A stretch of DNA of 64,000 nt from the NCBI GenBank assembly GCA_035544955.1, contig DASZZN010000028.1:1-64000 (forward strand), in the 5' to 3' direction. The DNA comes from Candidatus Dormiibacterota bacterium. GTDB taxonomy: Bacteria > Chloroflexota > Dormibacteria > CF-121. Below are positions 1 to 8,188 of this stretch, piece by piece. Below the pieces are notes generated by a model, which saw only the letters and a list, made by a program, of their open reading frames with translations, made no database searches and was not told where the DNA came from. The translations under genes were made by a program, and so were the position numbers. Position 1 is the first letter of the stretch; every line of letters starts with the position of its first letter.

Positions 1-481
1 GGTGGTGGACCCTGAACCCTCGCGTGAACCAGCGGCCGATGGCGAGATCGGCGATGGCCTCCATTCCGTTCTCGCGTACGGTCCGCGCCCGCTCGGCAAA
101 GTCATCAGGGCGCGGCATCCGCGCCGCGGTGCAGCAGAGCACCAGGCGATCGATGCGCTCCGGCGCAGCCGACGCGATCCACATGCCGACCATCCCGCCC
201 AGCGAGAGCCCGCAGAAAGACACGCGGTCGAGCCCCAGACGGTCGAGCAGATTGACCGTGTCCCGGCCCAGCTCTTCGATCGTGTAAGGGCCGGGCGGCA
301 CCGGTGATCCGCCGTGGCCGCGATGGTCGTAGCGAACCACTCGGAACGCTTGCGAAAGGGGCGCGACTTGCGGGTCCCATTGCGCCAGCGACAGGCCGAG
401 CGCATGCGAGAGCACGAGCACGGGCGCACCCGGCGGCCCGTCGACGCTGTAGTTGAGATCAATCGCCTTCGGTGCGGCCAT
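1..481 (-). CDS. pcaD: 3-oxoadipate enol-lactonase (PcaD-type alpha/beta hydrolase), 3' end off the window
   Basis: Cytoplasmic alpha/beta hydrolase expected to hydrolyse 3-oxoadipate enol-lactone to 3-oxoadipate, the last ring-derived step before CoA activation. 160 codons are visible from the ATG at 481; the C-terminus with the catalytic Asp and His lies off the left edge. Seen directly: the nucleophile elbow GLSLGG with Ser93, a HALG segment at residues 26-29 beside the oxyanion hole, and a YDHRGHG strand at 51-57. The start lies 23 bp inside the upstream CoA-ligase gene, so it is the distal visible gene of the liv-pca operon. The fold is certain; the lactonase assignment rests partly on the pcaHGBC neighbours. 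Confidence 0.8.
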   Translation of the reverse strand, partial: MAAPKAIDLNYSVDGPPGAPVLVLSHALGLSLAQWDPQVAPLSQAFRVVRYDHRGHGGSPVPPGPYTIEELGRDTVNLLDRLGLDRVSFCGLSLGGMVGMWIASAAPERIDRLVLCCTAARMPRPDDFAERARTVRENGMEAIADLAIGRWFTRGFRVHH

Positions 482-1913
482 ACTCCTTGCGCAGGCGGTC
501 CTTTGCTACGCGATGCGTGGCGGTTGTCGGCAAGGCATCACGAAAGTGGATGCGATTCGGCACTTTGTAGGCGGCGAGCCGGGTCGCCGCCCAGGCCTTG
601 AGTGCGGCCTCGTTTGACTCTACCCCGTCGCGCAGAACCACGACGGCAACGACTTCATCTTCCAGCAATCCGGCCGGCACGCCGAAGACGGCGGCCGCCC
701 GGACAGTCGGATGGGCCAGCAGGGCATCCTCCACCTCGGCGGGCGCAATGTTCTCGCCCCGCCGCCGGATCATGTCCTTGAAGCGCGCGGTCAGGAACAC
801 GTCGCCGTCCTTGTCGCGGAAGCCGGCATCGCCCGTGTGCAGCCAGCCGTCCCTGATGGTGGCCGCGGTGACCTCGGGCGCGTGCCAGTACCCGGGCGTC
901 ATCACTGGGTTGCGGAAGCAGAGCTCGCCAACCTCGCCCGGTCCGACATCGCCGCCCTTCGGGTGGACGATGCGCAGCTCGTTTTCGAAGGCACGCGACG
1001 CCGGCTGCCGCGGACGCCCGATGCTGCCGGCCTTCATGCGCGAAGTCGGGCTCTCGGCACAGCCGAAGGGGTTCTCGCTCATCCCGTAGCCGGTCAGGAT
1101 GCGGACCTGGAAGCGGGCCTCGAGCTGATCACGCTGCGCCGGGCGCGGCCCAGGCGCGGCGTAGATTGTGCGCAGCGGCGATTCGACCCAGGTGTTTTCC
1201 GGCTGTGCCGCCAGGAACTCGAGCATCGCGCCCACGACGTTGACGGAGGTCACCTGGAGCGCCTGCGCGTCGCGCCAGAACGTCGAGGCGTGGAACTTCG
1301 GTGTGAGCGCCACGGCGAAGCCATGCGCCAGCGCGGTCATCAGCGAGTAGGCCTGGGCGTTGATGTGAAACAGCGGCAAGCAGGCCCATAGCCGTTGCGG
1401 GGGTTTGAGACCGATCCAGCCCGGAAAGGATGCGCCGGTTTCCGTGTAGGCGGCGTGTCTGACCATCACCCCCTTGGGGCGGCTGGTGGTTCCGGAGGTA
1501 TAGACGATGGCGGCGATCTCGAGCGGCTTCGCGGCGTAGGCCGGCGTGTCGGACTCGATAAACGCGGCATCCAACGCACTGACGTCTTCCTTCATAAGGG
1601 TGACCGCCGGCTGCAGGTCGCCCCGCACGTAGTCGACCTCGGCGCTGGTCAGCTCGGGGTTGACGGCCGCCGGGATCCCGCCCGCATGAATCGTGCCGAG
1701 CCAGGCATGCACCAGCGACGGCGAGTTGGATGCCGCCATCAACACCCGGTCGCCCGGGTGCAGACCGCGACGGCGCAGTTGCTCAGCGGCCGAGCGCGTG
1801 GACCGCGCCAGCTCGCGGAACGATTCGGACCCCTCGGTCGTGACGATGGCGGGCGCGTCGCCGAAGCGCTGTTCGGCCGAAGCGAGCAGCTCCGGCACCG
1901 TGGCGAAGCTCAA
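459..1913 (-). CDS. AMP-forming acyl-CoA synthetase in the pca operon
   Basis: Member of the ANL adenylating family (484 aa, slightly short for the family). It would activate a carboxylic acid to its CoA thioester through an acyl-adenylate. Motifs seen: the P-loop YTSGTTSRPKG near residue 140, the aromatic motif TGYGMSEN near 275, LHTGDAG near 360, and the C-terminal KDMIRRRGENI hinge region with the late lysine in YKVPNRIHF. It overlaps pcaC by ATGA and pcaD by 23 bp, so it is translationally embedded in the protocatechuate operon. The substrate cannot be read from sequence. Its position just before pcaD suggests 3-oxoadipate or an upstream aromatic acid. No PcaIJ CoA-transferase is seen in the window. 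Confidence 0.85.
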   Translation of the reverse strand: MSFATVPELLASAEQRFGDAPAIVTTEGSESFRELARSTRSAAEQLRRRGLHPGDRVLMAASNSPSLVHAWLGTIHAGGIPAAVNPELTSAEVDYVRGDLQPAVTLMKEDVSALDAAFIESDTPAYAAKPLEIAAIVYTSGTTSRPKGVMVRHAAYTETGASFPGWIGLKPPQRLWACLPLFHINAQAYSLMTALAHGFAVALTPKFHASTFWRDAQALQVTSVNVVGAMLEFLAAQPENTWVESPLRTIYAAPGPRPAQRDQLEARFQVRILTGYGMSENPFGCAESPTSRMKAGSIGRPRQPASRAFENELRIVHPKGGDVGPGEVGELCFRNPVMTPGYWHAPEVTAATIRDGWLHTGDAGFRDKDGDVFLTARFKDMIRRRGENIAPAEVEDALLAHPTVRAAAVFGVPAGLLEDEVVAVVVLRDGVESNEAALKAWAATRLAAYKVPNRIHFRDALPTTATHRVAKDRLRKEYGRTEGD

Positions 1914-2290
1914 TCAGCGTCCGAGCCCAGAACCTCTCGGGCGACCTTGAATGCGGTGTGCGCCGCCGGGATGCCACAATAAACGACCGTCTGCAGTAAC
2001 ACCTCGCGCAACTCCGCGACCGTCACCCCGTTTCGGATGGCGCCGCGCAGGTGGAGGGCCAGCTCGTCCGGCTTATTGAGCGCCACGGTCATGGCGACAG
2101 TGATACAGCTTCGGGTTTTGCGGTCGAGTCCAGGCCGGTCCCAGATCTCTCCCCACGCGTACCGGGTCATGAGGTCCTGGAAATCCTTCGTCAACGGTGT
2201 GGTTCCTGCCTGGGCTCGATCGACATAGTCGTCGCCCAGTACCTCGCGCCGATTTTTCATCCCGCGCTCACGACGCTCCTCGTCGTTCAT
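1910..2290 (-). CDS. pcaC: 4-carboxymuconolactone decarboxylase
   Basis: Small (126 aa) carboxymuconolactone decarboxylase of the AhpD-like helical fold. It decarboxylates 4-carboxymuconolactone to 3-oxoadipate enol-lactone. The whole length matches stand-alone PcaC proteins: an N-terminal VLGDDYVDRA segment, the conserved WGEIWDRPGLDRKTRS stretch in the middle, the ELALHLRGAIRNG helix and the C-terminal YCGIPAAHTAF motif. It is joined to pcaB and to the CoA-ligase gene by ATGA overlaps, so all three are translationally coupled. Here pcaC is separate from pcaD, unlike the PcaL fusions of some actinobacteria. Confidence 0.93.
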   Translation of the reverse strand: MNDEERRERGMKNRREVLGDDYVDRAQAGTTPLTKDFQDLMTRYAWGEIWDRPGLDRKTRSCITVAMTVALNKPDELALHLRGAIRNGVTVAELREVLLQTVVYCGIPAAHTAFKVAREVLGSDAD

Positions 2291-3648
2291 TCCACTCCTT
2301 TGTACTTCCGCGTAGCCCGGTAATACCCCAGTGCGCCGTCGATCAGCCGTGAAGACGCGCCGATGGCATTTGACGGCTCGAGCGCTTGCGCCAAATCGTC
2401 GCCGCTGAGGTGGGCAGTTATGGCCGGATCCACCCGGAGCACCTCTGCGAATGGCCGCCGGGATTCCGACGCTTTCGCGATGGCGGCCTCGACCAGTCGT
2501 CGCGCGGTTAGCGTATCGGTTCGCTCGGCCAGCGCCATCATCACCTGTTCCGACATGATCAGGCCGCCGCTGACATCGAGGTTCTTTCGCATGCGCTCCT
2601 CATCGACCTCCAGGGAGGCCAGCAGCCGAGCGAGGCGCGATGTCGCACCGCCGGCCAGGCTGAACAGCTCGGAGACAGCGTGCCATTCCGCCTGCCACGC
2701 CCCTGCCGCGCGTTCGTGCTCCTGGAGCATCGTGCCCAGCAACACGCCGGCCTGGGCGTTGAGACCTCGAACCGCTGCGAGGATCTCGACGGCGGCCACC
2801 GGATTCTTCTTGTGCGGCATCGCCGACGACCCGCCTCGACCGGCAACCGGGCGTTCGCGGGCTTCATCGACCTCCGTCTGGGACAGCAGGACGGCGTCGA
2901 GCGCGATCTTTCCGGCAACACCGCCGGCGATCGCCACCACGGAGCCGAGGTGCGCGACCCGCGTCCGGTCCGTGTGCCAGGGCAAACGCGGACTGACCAG
3001 GTTGAGATCGGCGGCCAGATTGCGCATGACCTTCAGCCCGCTGTCCGACAGGGCCGCGAGCGTTCCGACGGATCCTCCCAATTGGACGGCAAGGGAAAAG
3101 TCCCGCATGCCGATAAGCGTGTCCCGGGCTTCCAAGATCGCGATCAACCAACCCGCGGCTTTTAGCCCCAGCGTCGTCACCGACGCGTGTTGCAGCAACG
3201 TCCGGCCCGCCATGACGGTGGCCCGGTGACGATCGGCCAGCCACGCCGCTAATGCAGCCGCTTCGACGAGGTCCTTCAGCAGGACGTCGATCGCGCGTCG
3301 CGCGATCACCATCATCGCGGTGTCGAGAATGTCCTGACTCGTGGCGCCACGGTGGACGTGGGGCACGGCTTCTTTCGAGACTCGTGCTCGCAACGCCTTG
3401 ATGAGAGGCACCACCGGGCTGGCACTGTCCACCGCCTCGCGACCGATTTGGTCGACGTCGAACTCGCCGACCCGGGAATGCGCCGCGATGTCCTCGGCAA
3501 CCTCCACCGGGATCAGGCCTTCTTTCGCTAGAGCCCTGGCCAGCGCCGCCTCGACGTCGAGCATCGCCTGCACCCAGGCGCGGTCCGAGACGGTGGCCAT
3601 CATCAACTCCGTGCTGAGGCTCGGCCCGAAGAGCGCGTCAGATGGCAA
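2287..3648 (-). CDS. pcaB: 3-carboxy-cis,cis-muconate cycloisomerase
   Basis: Fumarase/argininosuccinate-lyase superfamily enzyme (453 aa) that lactonises 3-carboxymuconate to 4-carboxymuconolactone. The superfamily signature GSSAMPHKKNP is present near residue 260, and the N-terminal segment LFGPSLSTELM...SDRAWVQ aligns with the beginning of known PcaB proteins. I chose the TTG at 3648 because it lies just before that conserved N-terminus and has GGGAG about 10 bases upstream. An ATG further upstream would add 18 residues that are out of keeping with the family. The start overlaps the pcaG stop by 11 bp. Length agrees with typical PcaB (about 450 aa). Confidence 0.92.
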   Translation of the reverse strand: MPSDALFGPSLSTELMMATVSDRAWVQAMLDVEAALARALAKEGLIPVEVAEDIAAHSRVGEFDVDQIGREAVDSASPVVPLIKALRARVSKEAVPHVHRGATSQDILDTAMMVIARRAIDVLLKDLVEAAALAAWLADRHRATVMAGRTLLQHASVTTLGLKAAGWLIAILEARDTLIGMRDFSLAVQLGGSVGTLAALSDSGLKVMRNLAADLNLVSPRLPWHTDRTRVAHLGSVVAIAGGVAGKIALDAVLLSQTEVDEARERPVAGRGGSSAMPHKKNPVAAVEILAAVRGLNAQAGVLLGTMLQEHERAAGAWQAEWHAVSELFSLAGGATSRLARLLASLEVDEERMRKNLDVSGGLIMSEQVMMALAERTDTLTARRLVEAAIAKASESRRPFAEVLRVDPAITAHLSGDDLAQALEPSNAIGASSRLIDGALGYYRATRKYKGVE

Positions 3649-4177
3649 AGAACACCGTCTCCCGCTCGCCCTGCAGCCTGATGTCGAAGTGCAGCACGCC
3701 ACCGCAACTCTTCGCGATGAGCGTCTCGCGGCGCGCCGGCCCGACCAGGTTGAGAACTGGATCGGTCGCGTTGGCCTCGGTCTCGTCGGGAAAATACATC
3801 CGCGTCACCAGGTGACGGAGCAAGCCTCTCGCGAACACGGTGACGTTGAGGTGCGGCGCCTGCATGCGTCCGTCGGGCGCCGGCGTTGCGCCGGGCTTGA
3901 CGGTCAGGAAGCCGAACGCGCCTTCGGAGTCCGTCCGGCTCCGCCCAAATCCCGGCGTCTCGCCATCGCCGGCTCGGCCGTAGCGGCCTCGCCCGTCCGG
4001 CTGCCAGATTTCGAGGAGCGCGTCGGGGACCGGTTGGCCATTTCCGTCGAGGACCTGGCCCTCGATGCGCATCACGCCGGCCGATCCCGGCGTGACGATC
4101 TGCTCCCCTTTTTCGAACGGCAGTCCGACACCGAAGAACGGCCCGACCGTCTGCGACGGTGTCAACGGACCGTTCAT
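3638..4177 (-). CDS. pcaG: Protocatechuate 3,4-dioxygenase, alpha subunit
   Basis: Non-catalytic alpha subunit (179 aa) of the intradiol dioxygenase that cleaves protocatechuate between the two hydroxylated carbons. The N-terminal TPSQTVGPFF motif is the hallmark of PcaG. Further matches are VPDALLEIWQPDG, HLNVTVFARGLLRHLVTRMYFPDE and the C-terminal FDIRLQGE...VFF segment. As in other alpha chains, the iron ligands of the beta chain are not conserved. The ATG at 4177 overlaps the pcaH stop (ATGA), the usual coupled H-G order. A longer upstream reading in the same frame runs back through pcaH and is not needed. Confidence 0.93.
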   Translation of the reverse strand: MNGPLTPSQTVGPFFGVGLPFEKGEQIVTPGSAGVMRIEGQVLDGNGQPVPDALLEIWQPDGRGRYGRAGDGETPGFGRSRTDSEGAFGFLTVKPGATPAPDGRMQAPHLNVTVFARGLLRHLVTRMYFPDETEANATDPVLNLVGPARRETLIAKSCGGVLHFDIRLQGERETVFFAI

Positions 4178-4857
4178 GGCTCGTCCTCGAAGGGCGTCGC
4201 GGCCCGGCCGCGCAGCACGATGTCCCATCGATAGGCGAGCGCCCACTCGGGCACGGTCGTCTCCGGGTCGAACTGCGACACCAGGCGCTCGCGGCCGGCT
4301 TGATCCGGGATCGATTGCAGGATCGGGTCCCGCGGCATCAGCGGGTCGCCGGGGAAGTACATCTGCGTCACCAGCCGGCTTCGGAACTCGCTGCCGAAAA
4401 GCGAGAAATGGATGTGCGCCGGACGCCAGGCGTTGCGATGGTTCTTCCAGGGGTACGCGCCCGGCTTGATCGTGATGAAGCGGTAGCGACCGTCGTTGTC
4501 CGTCAGGCATCGACCCGCCCCACTGAAGTTGGGGTCGAGCGGCGCCGGGTGCTGGTCGTCCTGGTCAAGGTAGCGGCCGGCCGCGTTCGCCTGCCAGACT
4601 TCCACGATCGTGTTGCGTATCGGTCTTCCATCGCTATCGAGCACCCGGCCGGTGACGATGATCCGTTCGCCGATTGGTTCACCGGCGTGCTGCCGCGTGA
4701 GGTCGTGGTCCAGCTCGGCGATCGTCCGTGGAAACAATGGCGCGGGGAAATCGTGGAACCCCTCGGGAAGGCTGACCAGCGGCTTCGCCGGCGCGCGCAG
4801 GCGGGTCCCGACGTAGTCGGGATAGAGATACGGGGGTTCGCGCTCGTCTTCGTTCAT
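4174..4857 (-). CDS. pcaH: Protocatechuate 3,4-dioxygenase, beta subunit
   Basis: Catalytic beta subunit (227 aa) carrying the Fe(III) site. Seen: the IVVTGRVLDSDGRPI Greek-key strand, IVEVWQANAAGRY, and the iron-ligand region with the Tyr of GAYPW and the two histidines of RPAHIHFSLFG, then LVTQMYFPGDPL. These match intradiol dioxygenases well. The product is 3-carboxy-cis,cis-muconate. The ATG at 4857 overlaps the upstream permease stop by four bases, so the ABC transporter and the catabolic genes form one transcription unit. The start is consistent with the DEREPPYLYPDY N-terminus typical of PcaH. Confidence 0.94.
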   Translation of the reverse strand: MNEDEREPPYLYPDYVGTRLRAPAKPLVSLPEGFHDFPAPLFPRTIAELDHDLTRQHAGEPIGERIIVTGRVLDSDGRPIRNTIVEVWQANAAGRYLDQDDQHPAPLDPNFSGAGRCLTDNDGRYRFITIKPGAYPWKNHRNAWRPAHIHFSLFGSEFRSRLVTQMYFPGDPLMPRDPILQSIPDQAGRERLVSQFDPETTVPEWALAYRWDIVLRGRAATPFEDEP

Positions 4858-5873
4858 CGATGTAACCAATAGCCGACGGGAAAGACCTGCAGGTGCAGGC
4901 GGCTGCTGACAAGGCCCCAGATCCCCTTGGGCAAGAACATGGCGACAGCGACCGCCAGAGACCCGAGCAGGATCAGGTACCAGGCGCCGTACTGGGCCAG
5001 CACCTGCTGGATGATAGTGAAGATCGCGGTGCCGACGATCGGCCCCTCGATGCTGCCTACACCTCCGATCAGCGCCACAAAAATCATCTTCGCCGACCAC
5101 CCTACGCTGAAGATCGAACTGGCGAGGACGTTGAGCTGGCTGATGATCAGCAGCGCCCCGCCCGCCCCGCACCCTGCGGCGGACACGACGTAGACGACCC
5201 GCTTCGCCCAGGTGACGCGCACACCGGCGCTGCGCGCCGCCACCTCGTTGTCGCGTATCGCGGTCAGGTCCAATCCCATCCGGCTCGAGAGAAGCAGGTA
5301 GGTGGCGAGGAGCGCCGCCGCGGCCACCGCGAGCGCGCTCCAGTAGGTCAACGCCTCACGGAACACCGGGTCCATCAGCGCCAGGCCCGGGAGGCTGGTC
5401 CCGGTGCCGCCACCCAGCGAGCGGACGCGCACCAGGACGAGGAAGAAGACTTCCGCCACGACCCAGGTGCCGATCGCGAAATACTCCGCGCGGAGGCGGA
5501 AGACGAGGAACGACACCGGCACCGCGATCGCGCCCGAGACGAGAACCGCGAAGGGGATCGCGAGGTAGGGGTTGACCCCGTTCTGCGCCAGCACCAGCAC
5601 GGTGTAAGCGCCGACGCCGATGTAGGCCTGCTGTCCGACCGAGATCAGCCCGCAGTAGCCGGCGAGCAGGTTCCACATGCTGGCCAGCACCAGCAGGATG
5701 AGGGCGTTGACGAGGAGATCGGTCACGTCCGCGTAGACGACGTAGGGGAGGGTCGCGAGCAGGATGACCACGACCACCGCGCCGATCAGCCCCCACAGCG
5801 CGGTTCGGCGGGACCGCGTGACGCGCACGGCCGCCGTCCCGCTCGCAGGGCCGGCCGTGGTGGGCGAGATCAT
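4854..5873 (-). CDS. livM: Branched-chain-amino-acid-type ABC transporter permease (LivM-like)
   Basis: Inner-membrane permease (339 aa) of the HAAT/LivM family with about nine hydrophobic segments. Family motifs include LLAGYCGLISVGQQAYIGVGAY near residue 70 and the coupling-loop region LTAIRDNEVAARSAGV near 200, which contacts the ATPase. LivM domains take amino acids, urea, amides and, in many soil bacteria, aromatic acids. The gene sits directly before pcaH with a 4-bp overlap and after livH with a 4-bp overlap. The imported substrate is therefore more likely an aromatic acid than leucine; that is inference from context. Confidence 0.88.
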   Translation of the reverse strand: MISPTTAGPASGTAAVRVTRSRRTALWGLIGAVVVVILLATLPYVVYADVTDLLVNALILLVLASMWNLLAGYCGLISVGQQAYIGVGAYTVLVLAQNGVNPYLAIPFAVLVSGAIAVPVSFLVFRLRAEYFAIGTWVVAEVFFLVLVRVRSLGGGTGTSLPGLALMDPVFREALTYWSALAVAAAALLATYLLLSSRMGLDLTAIRDNEVAARSAGVRVTWAKRVVYVVSAAGCGAGGALLIISQLNVLASSIFSVGWSAKMIFVALIGGVGSIEGPIVGTAIFTIIQQVLAQYGAWYLILLGSLAVAVAMFLPKGIWGLVSSRLHLQVFPVGYWLHR

Positions 5874-6739
5874 GTGGCCAGCCGAGCCCGGATCAAACCC
5901 TGCGGACGCAGCGCGAGCACCGCGAGGAAGACGAGGTGGCCGGCGAGCACGCCATAGCTCGGATCGATCTGGCCGCCGATCGCCTGCGCCACGCCGAGGA
6001 TGATGCCGCCGACGAGCGTCCCCCAGAGCGAGCCGACGCCGCCGATGATGACCGCCTCGAAGGCGAAGATCAGCCGGGCCGGGCCGGCGCTCGGATCAAA
6101 TGAGGTCGAGCTTCCCAGCGCGAGGCCGGCGAGGGCGACGGTGGCAAAGGCGATCGCGGCGGCGATCCCGAACACATGGCGTGTGTTGACGCCCGCGATC
6201 CCCGCCGCCTCCTGGTCATCGGCCGACGCCCGAATGGCGCGACCCATCGCGGTGCGCGAGAGAAAGAGCTGCAGGCCGGTAAGGACAACGACCGCCGTCA
6301 GGAAGATCATCAAAGGCACATAGCCGATAGAAAGCTCGGGGCTTACGCGCAGCGCGGCCGAGATCAGGCTGCCGAGATCGAACGAGTGACTGTCGGCGGA
6401 TGCGATGACCAGCAACAGGTTCTGGATGACGACGGAGAGCCCAAAGGTCACGAGCAACGTCGTCAAGGGCGAGACGTCGAGGCTCTTCTGGATGATCAGC
6501 CGCTGCACCACGTAGCCGAAGACGGCGAAGAGGGGCGCGACGATGACAAATGTGAGCAGCGCGGGCACGTGCGTTGTCGAGATCACGACCAGCGCGAGGT
6601 AGGCCGCCAGCACCGCGAAGTCGCCGTGCGCGAGGTTGACGACGCGCACCACCCCGAAGAGTAGGGACAGACCGCAGGCGAAGAGCGCGTACAGGCCCCC
6701 AATGAGGATCCCCTGGACGATGGCGTTGACCCAGTTCAT
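5870..6739 (-). CDS. livH: Branched-chain-amino-acid-type ABC transporter permease (LivH-like)
   Basis: Second inner-membrane permease (289 aa) of the same importer. The N-terminus GILIGGLYALFACGLSLLFGV, the NLAHGDFAVLAAY segment near residue 40 and the coupling-helix sequence GRAIRASADDQEAAGIAGV near 195 are classic LivH features. About eight membrane segments are visible. I use the ATG at 6739 (overlapping the livF stop as ATGA), because the in-frame sequence further upstream is charged and Arg-rich and does not look like a membrane-protein N-terminus. It pairs with the LivM-like protein as a heterodimeric channel. Confidence 0.88.
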   Translation of the reverse strand: MNWVNAIVQGILIGGLYALFACGLSLLFGVVRVVNLAHGDFAVLAAYLALVVISTTHVPALLTFVIVAPLFAVFGYVVQRLIIQKSLDVSPLTTLLVTFGLSVVIQNLLLVIASADSHSFDLGSLISAALRVSPELSIGYVPLMIFLTAVVVLTGLQLFLSRTAMGRAIRASADDQEAAGIAGVNTRHVFGIAAAIAFATVALAGLALGSSTSFDPSAGPARLIFAFEAVIIGGVGSLWGTLVGGIILGVAQAIGGQIDPSYGVLAGHLVFLAVLALRPQGLIRARLAT

Positions 6740-7458
6740 CCGGCGCTCCGGGGGCCAGAGCGTGCTACCAGACCGAAGTAGGCGGCTTCGATCGTTGCCG
6801 TGGTCGCCGCCGCCGGCGTGCCCTCGAGTGTCGTGCGACCCTCGAGCAAGCACTGAAATCGATTCGCGACCCGCAGTGCCTGGGCGACGTCCTGTTCCAC
6901 GAGCAGGACCGCCATACCGTCCTGAACCAGCCCGGGCAGCACGCCGTAGATGCGCCGAACCATCATGGGCGCCAGCCCGAGGGACAGCTCGTCGAGGAGC
7001 AGCACGCGCGGGTTCGCCATCAGGGCGCGTCCAATGGCAACCGCCTGCTGCTCGCCTCCGGAGAGGTGAACGGTCGGCTCGCGCCGTCGATCGCTCATCC
7101 AAGAAAAGAGTTGAAAGACCCGGTCTAGAGTCCACGAGCCGGGCCGTCCCGCTGATCGGCCAACCAGTAGCGTCTCCTCGATGCTGAGCGACGGAAACAG
7201 ACGGCGGCCTTCGGGGACGAGCGCGATCCCCTCGCGGACCCGGGCATGCGGCGGCAATGCGGTGATATCCCGGCCGTCGAGCCGGATCGAGCCGGCGCTC
7301 GGCCGATGCAGGCCGATAACGGTGCGAAGGAGCGTCGACTTGCCCGCGCCGTTGGCGCCGATGATCGCGAGGGTCTCGCCCGACGCCACCGTGAGGCTGA
7401 TATCGGTGACCGCTTGCAGGAACCCATGTCGGACGGTCAGGTTGCGAACCTCAAGCAT
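6736..7458 (-). CDS. livF: ABC transporter ATP-binding protein (LivF-like)
   Basis: Cytoplasmic ATPase (240 aa) of the HAAT importer. Walker A is GANGAGKSTL (about residues 33-42), the signature is LSGGEQQAVAIGRAL near 133, and Walker B is VLLLDELSLGLAP near 155, where Glu is the catalytic base. The LivF-typical PEGRRLFPSLSIEETL stretch is present. It overlaps livG by 8 bp and livH by 4 bp. It works with the LivG-like ATPase to drive the two permeases. Confidence 0.9.
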   Translation of the reverse strand: MLEVRNLTVRHGFLQAVTDISLTVASGETLAIIGANGAGKSTLLRTVIGLHRPSAGSIRLDGRDITALPPHARVREGIALVPEGRRLFPSLSIEETLLVGRSAGRPGSWTLDRVFQLFSWMSDRRREPTVHLSGGEQQAVAIGRALMANPRVLLLDELSLGLAPMMVRRIYGVLPGLVQDGMAVLLVEQDVAQALRVANRFQCLLEGRTTLEGTPAAATTATIEAAYFGLVARSGPRSAG

Positions 7459-8188
7459 CGATATCGACCCCCAGGTACACCTCCTTCACCTCCGGGTTGG
7501 CCAGGACCTCGTCCGGTTTTCCTTCGGCGATCAGCCGGCCGCCGGCGATACAGATGATGCGGCTGACGGCGCTGGTCAGCGCATGCACCACATGCTCTAC
7601 CCAGACGATCGCCACCGATCGCTGCCGCACCCGCTCGACGATCTCGACCAGCCCCGCCACTTCGGGGTCGGTCAGGCCGCCGGCAACTTCGTCCAGCAAG
7701 AGGATGCGCGGTTGGGTCGCCAGCCCGCGGGCCAGCTCGAGGCGTTTCCGTTGCACCAGCCCGAGGCGTCCGGCCGGATGGTTCGCCTCCTGTGACAACC
7801 CGGTCTCCTCGAGGATCCGGGCTGCGGCGGCGTAGCCCTGAAGGCGAGAGAGCTGGCCACCGCCATAGGCCGCCACCAGCAGGTTCTCGAAGACGGTCAT
7901 GTTCTCGAATGGACGCGGCACCTGGTACGTTCGCGCGATTCCCATGCGACACCGACTCGCGGGATCGAGCCGAAGGACGGATCGCCCATCCAGGCGGACG
8001 TCACCGGCGTCGGGCTTCAGGTCGCCGGCGATCATCGCGAACAGCGAGCTCTTCCCGGCGCCGTTCGGCCCCACGATTCCAACCGTCTCCCCCGCCGTGA
8101 AGCGGAGCGAGAGGCTCTCCGCGACCGTGATCTGACCGAAGCGCTTGCTGACGCCGGCCAGCTCGAGAAGGGCCGCCTCCGCCGTCAT
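7451..8188 (-). CDS. livG: ABC transporter ATP-binding protein (LivG-like)
   Basis: Second ATPase (245 aa). Walker A is GPNGAGKSS near residue 40. The LivG-type degenerate signature GLVQRKRLELARGLA stands in place of canonical LSGGQ, and Walker B is ILLLDEVAGGLTDPE near 168. The ARTYQVPRPFENMTVFENLLVA block is diagnostic of LivG. Its start overlaps the livK stop (ATGA) and its stop overlaps livF. An unusual Val follows the Walker B Glu where Pro is usual (DEVAGG against DEPAAG), a tolerated substitution in this family. Confidence 0.9.
   Translation of the reverse strand: MTAEAALLELAGVSKRFGQITVAESLSLRFTAGETVGIVGPNGAGKSSLFAMIAGDLKPDAGDVRLDGRSVLRLDPASRCRMGIARTYQVPRPFENMTVFENLLVAAYGGGQLSRLQGYAAAARILEETGLSQEANHPAGRLGLVQRKRLELARGLATQPRILLLDEVAGGLTDPEVAGLVEIVERVRQRSVAIVWVEHVVHALTSAVSRIICIAGGRLIAEGKPDEVLANPEVKEVYLGVDIDA

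Noticed and set aside
4893-5957. Long open frame on the plus strand over livM/livH
   Set aside because: It lies opposite two clear permease genes, is rich in Arg/Asp/His/Gly with no domain pattern, and is a GC-rich shadow.
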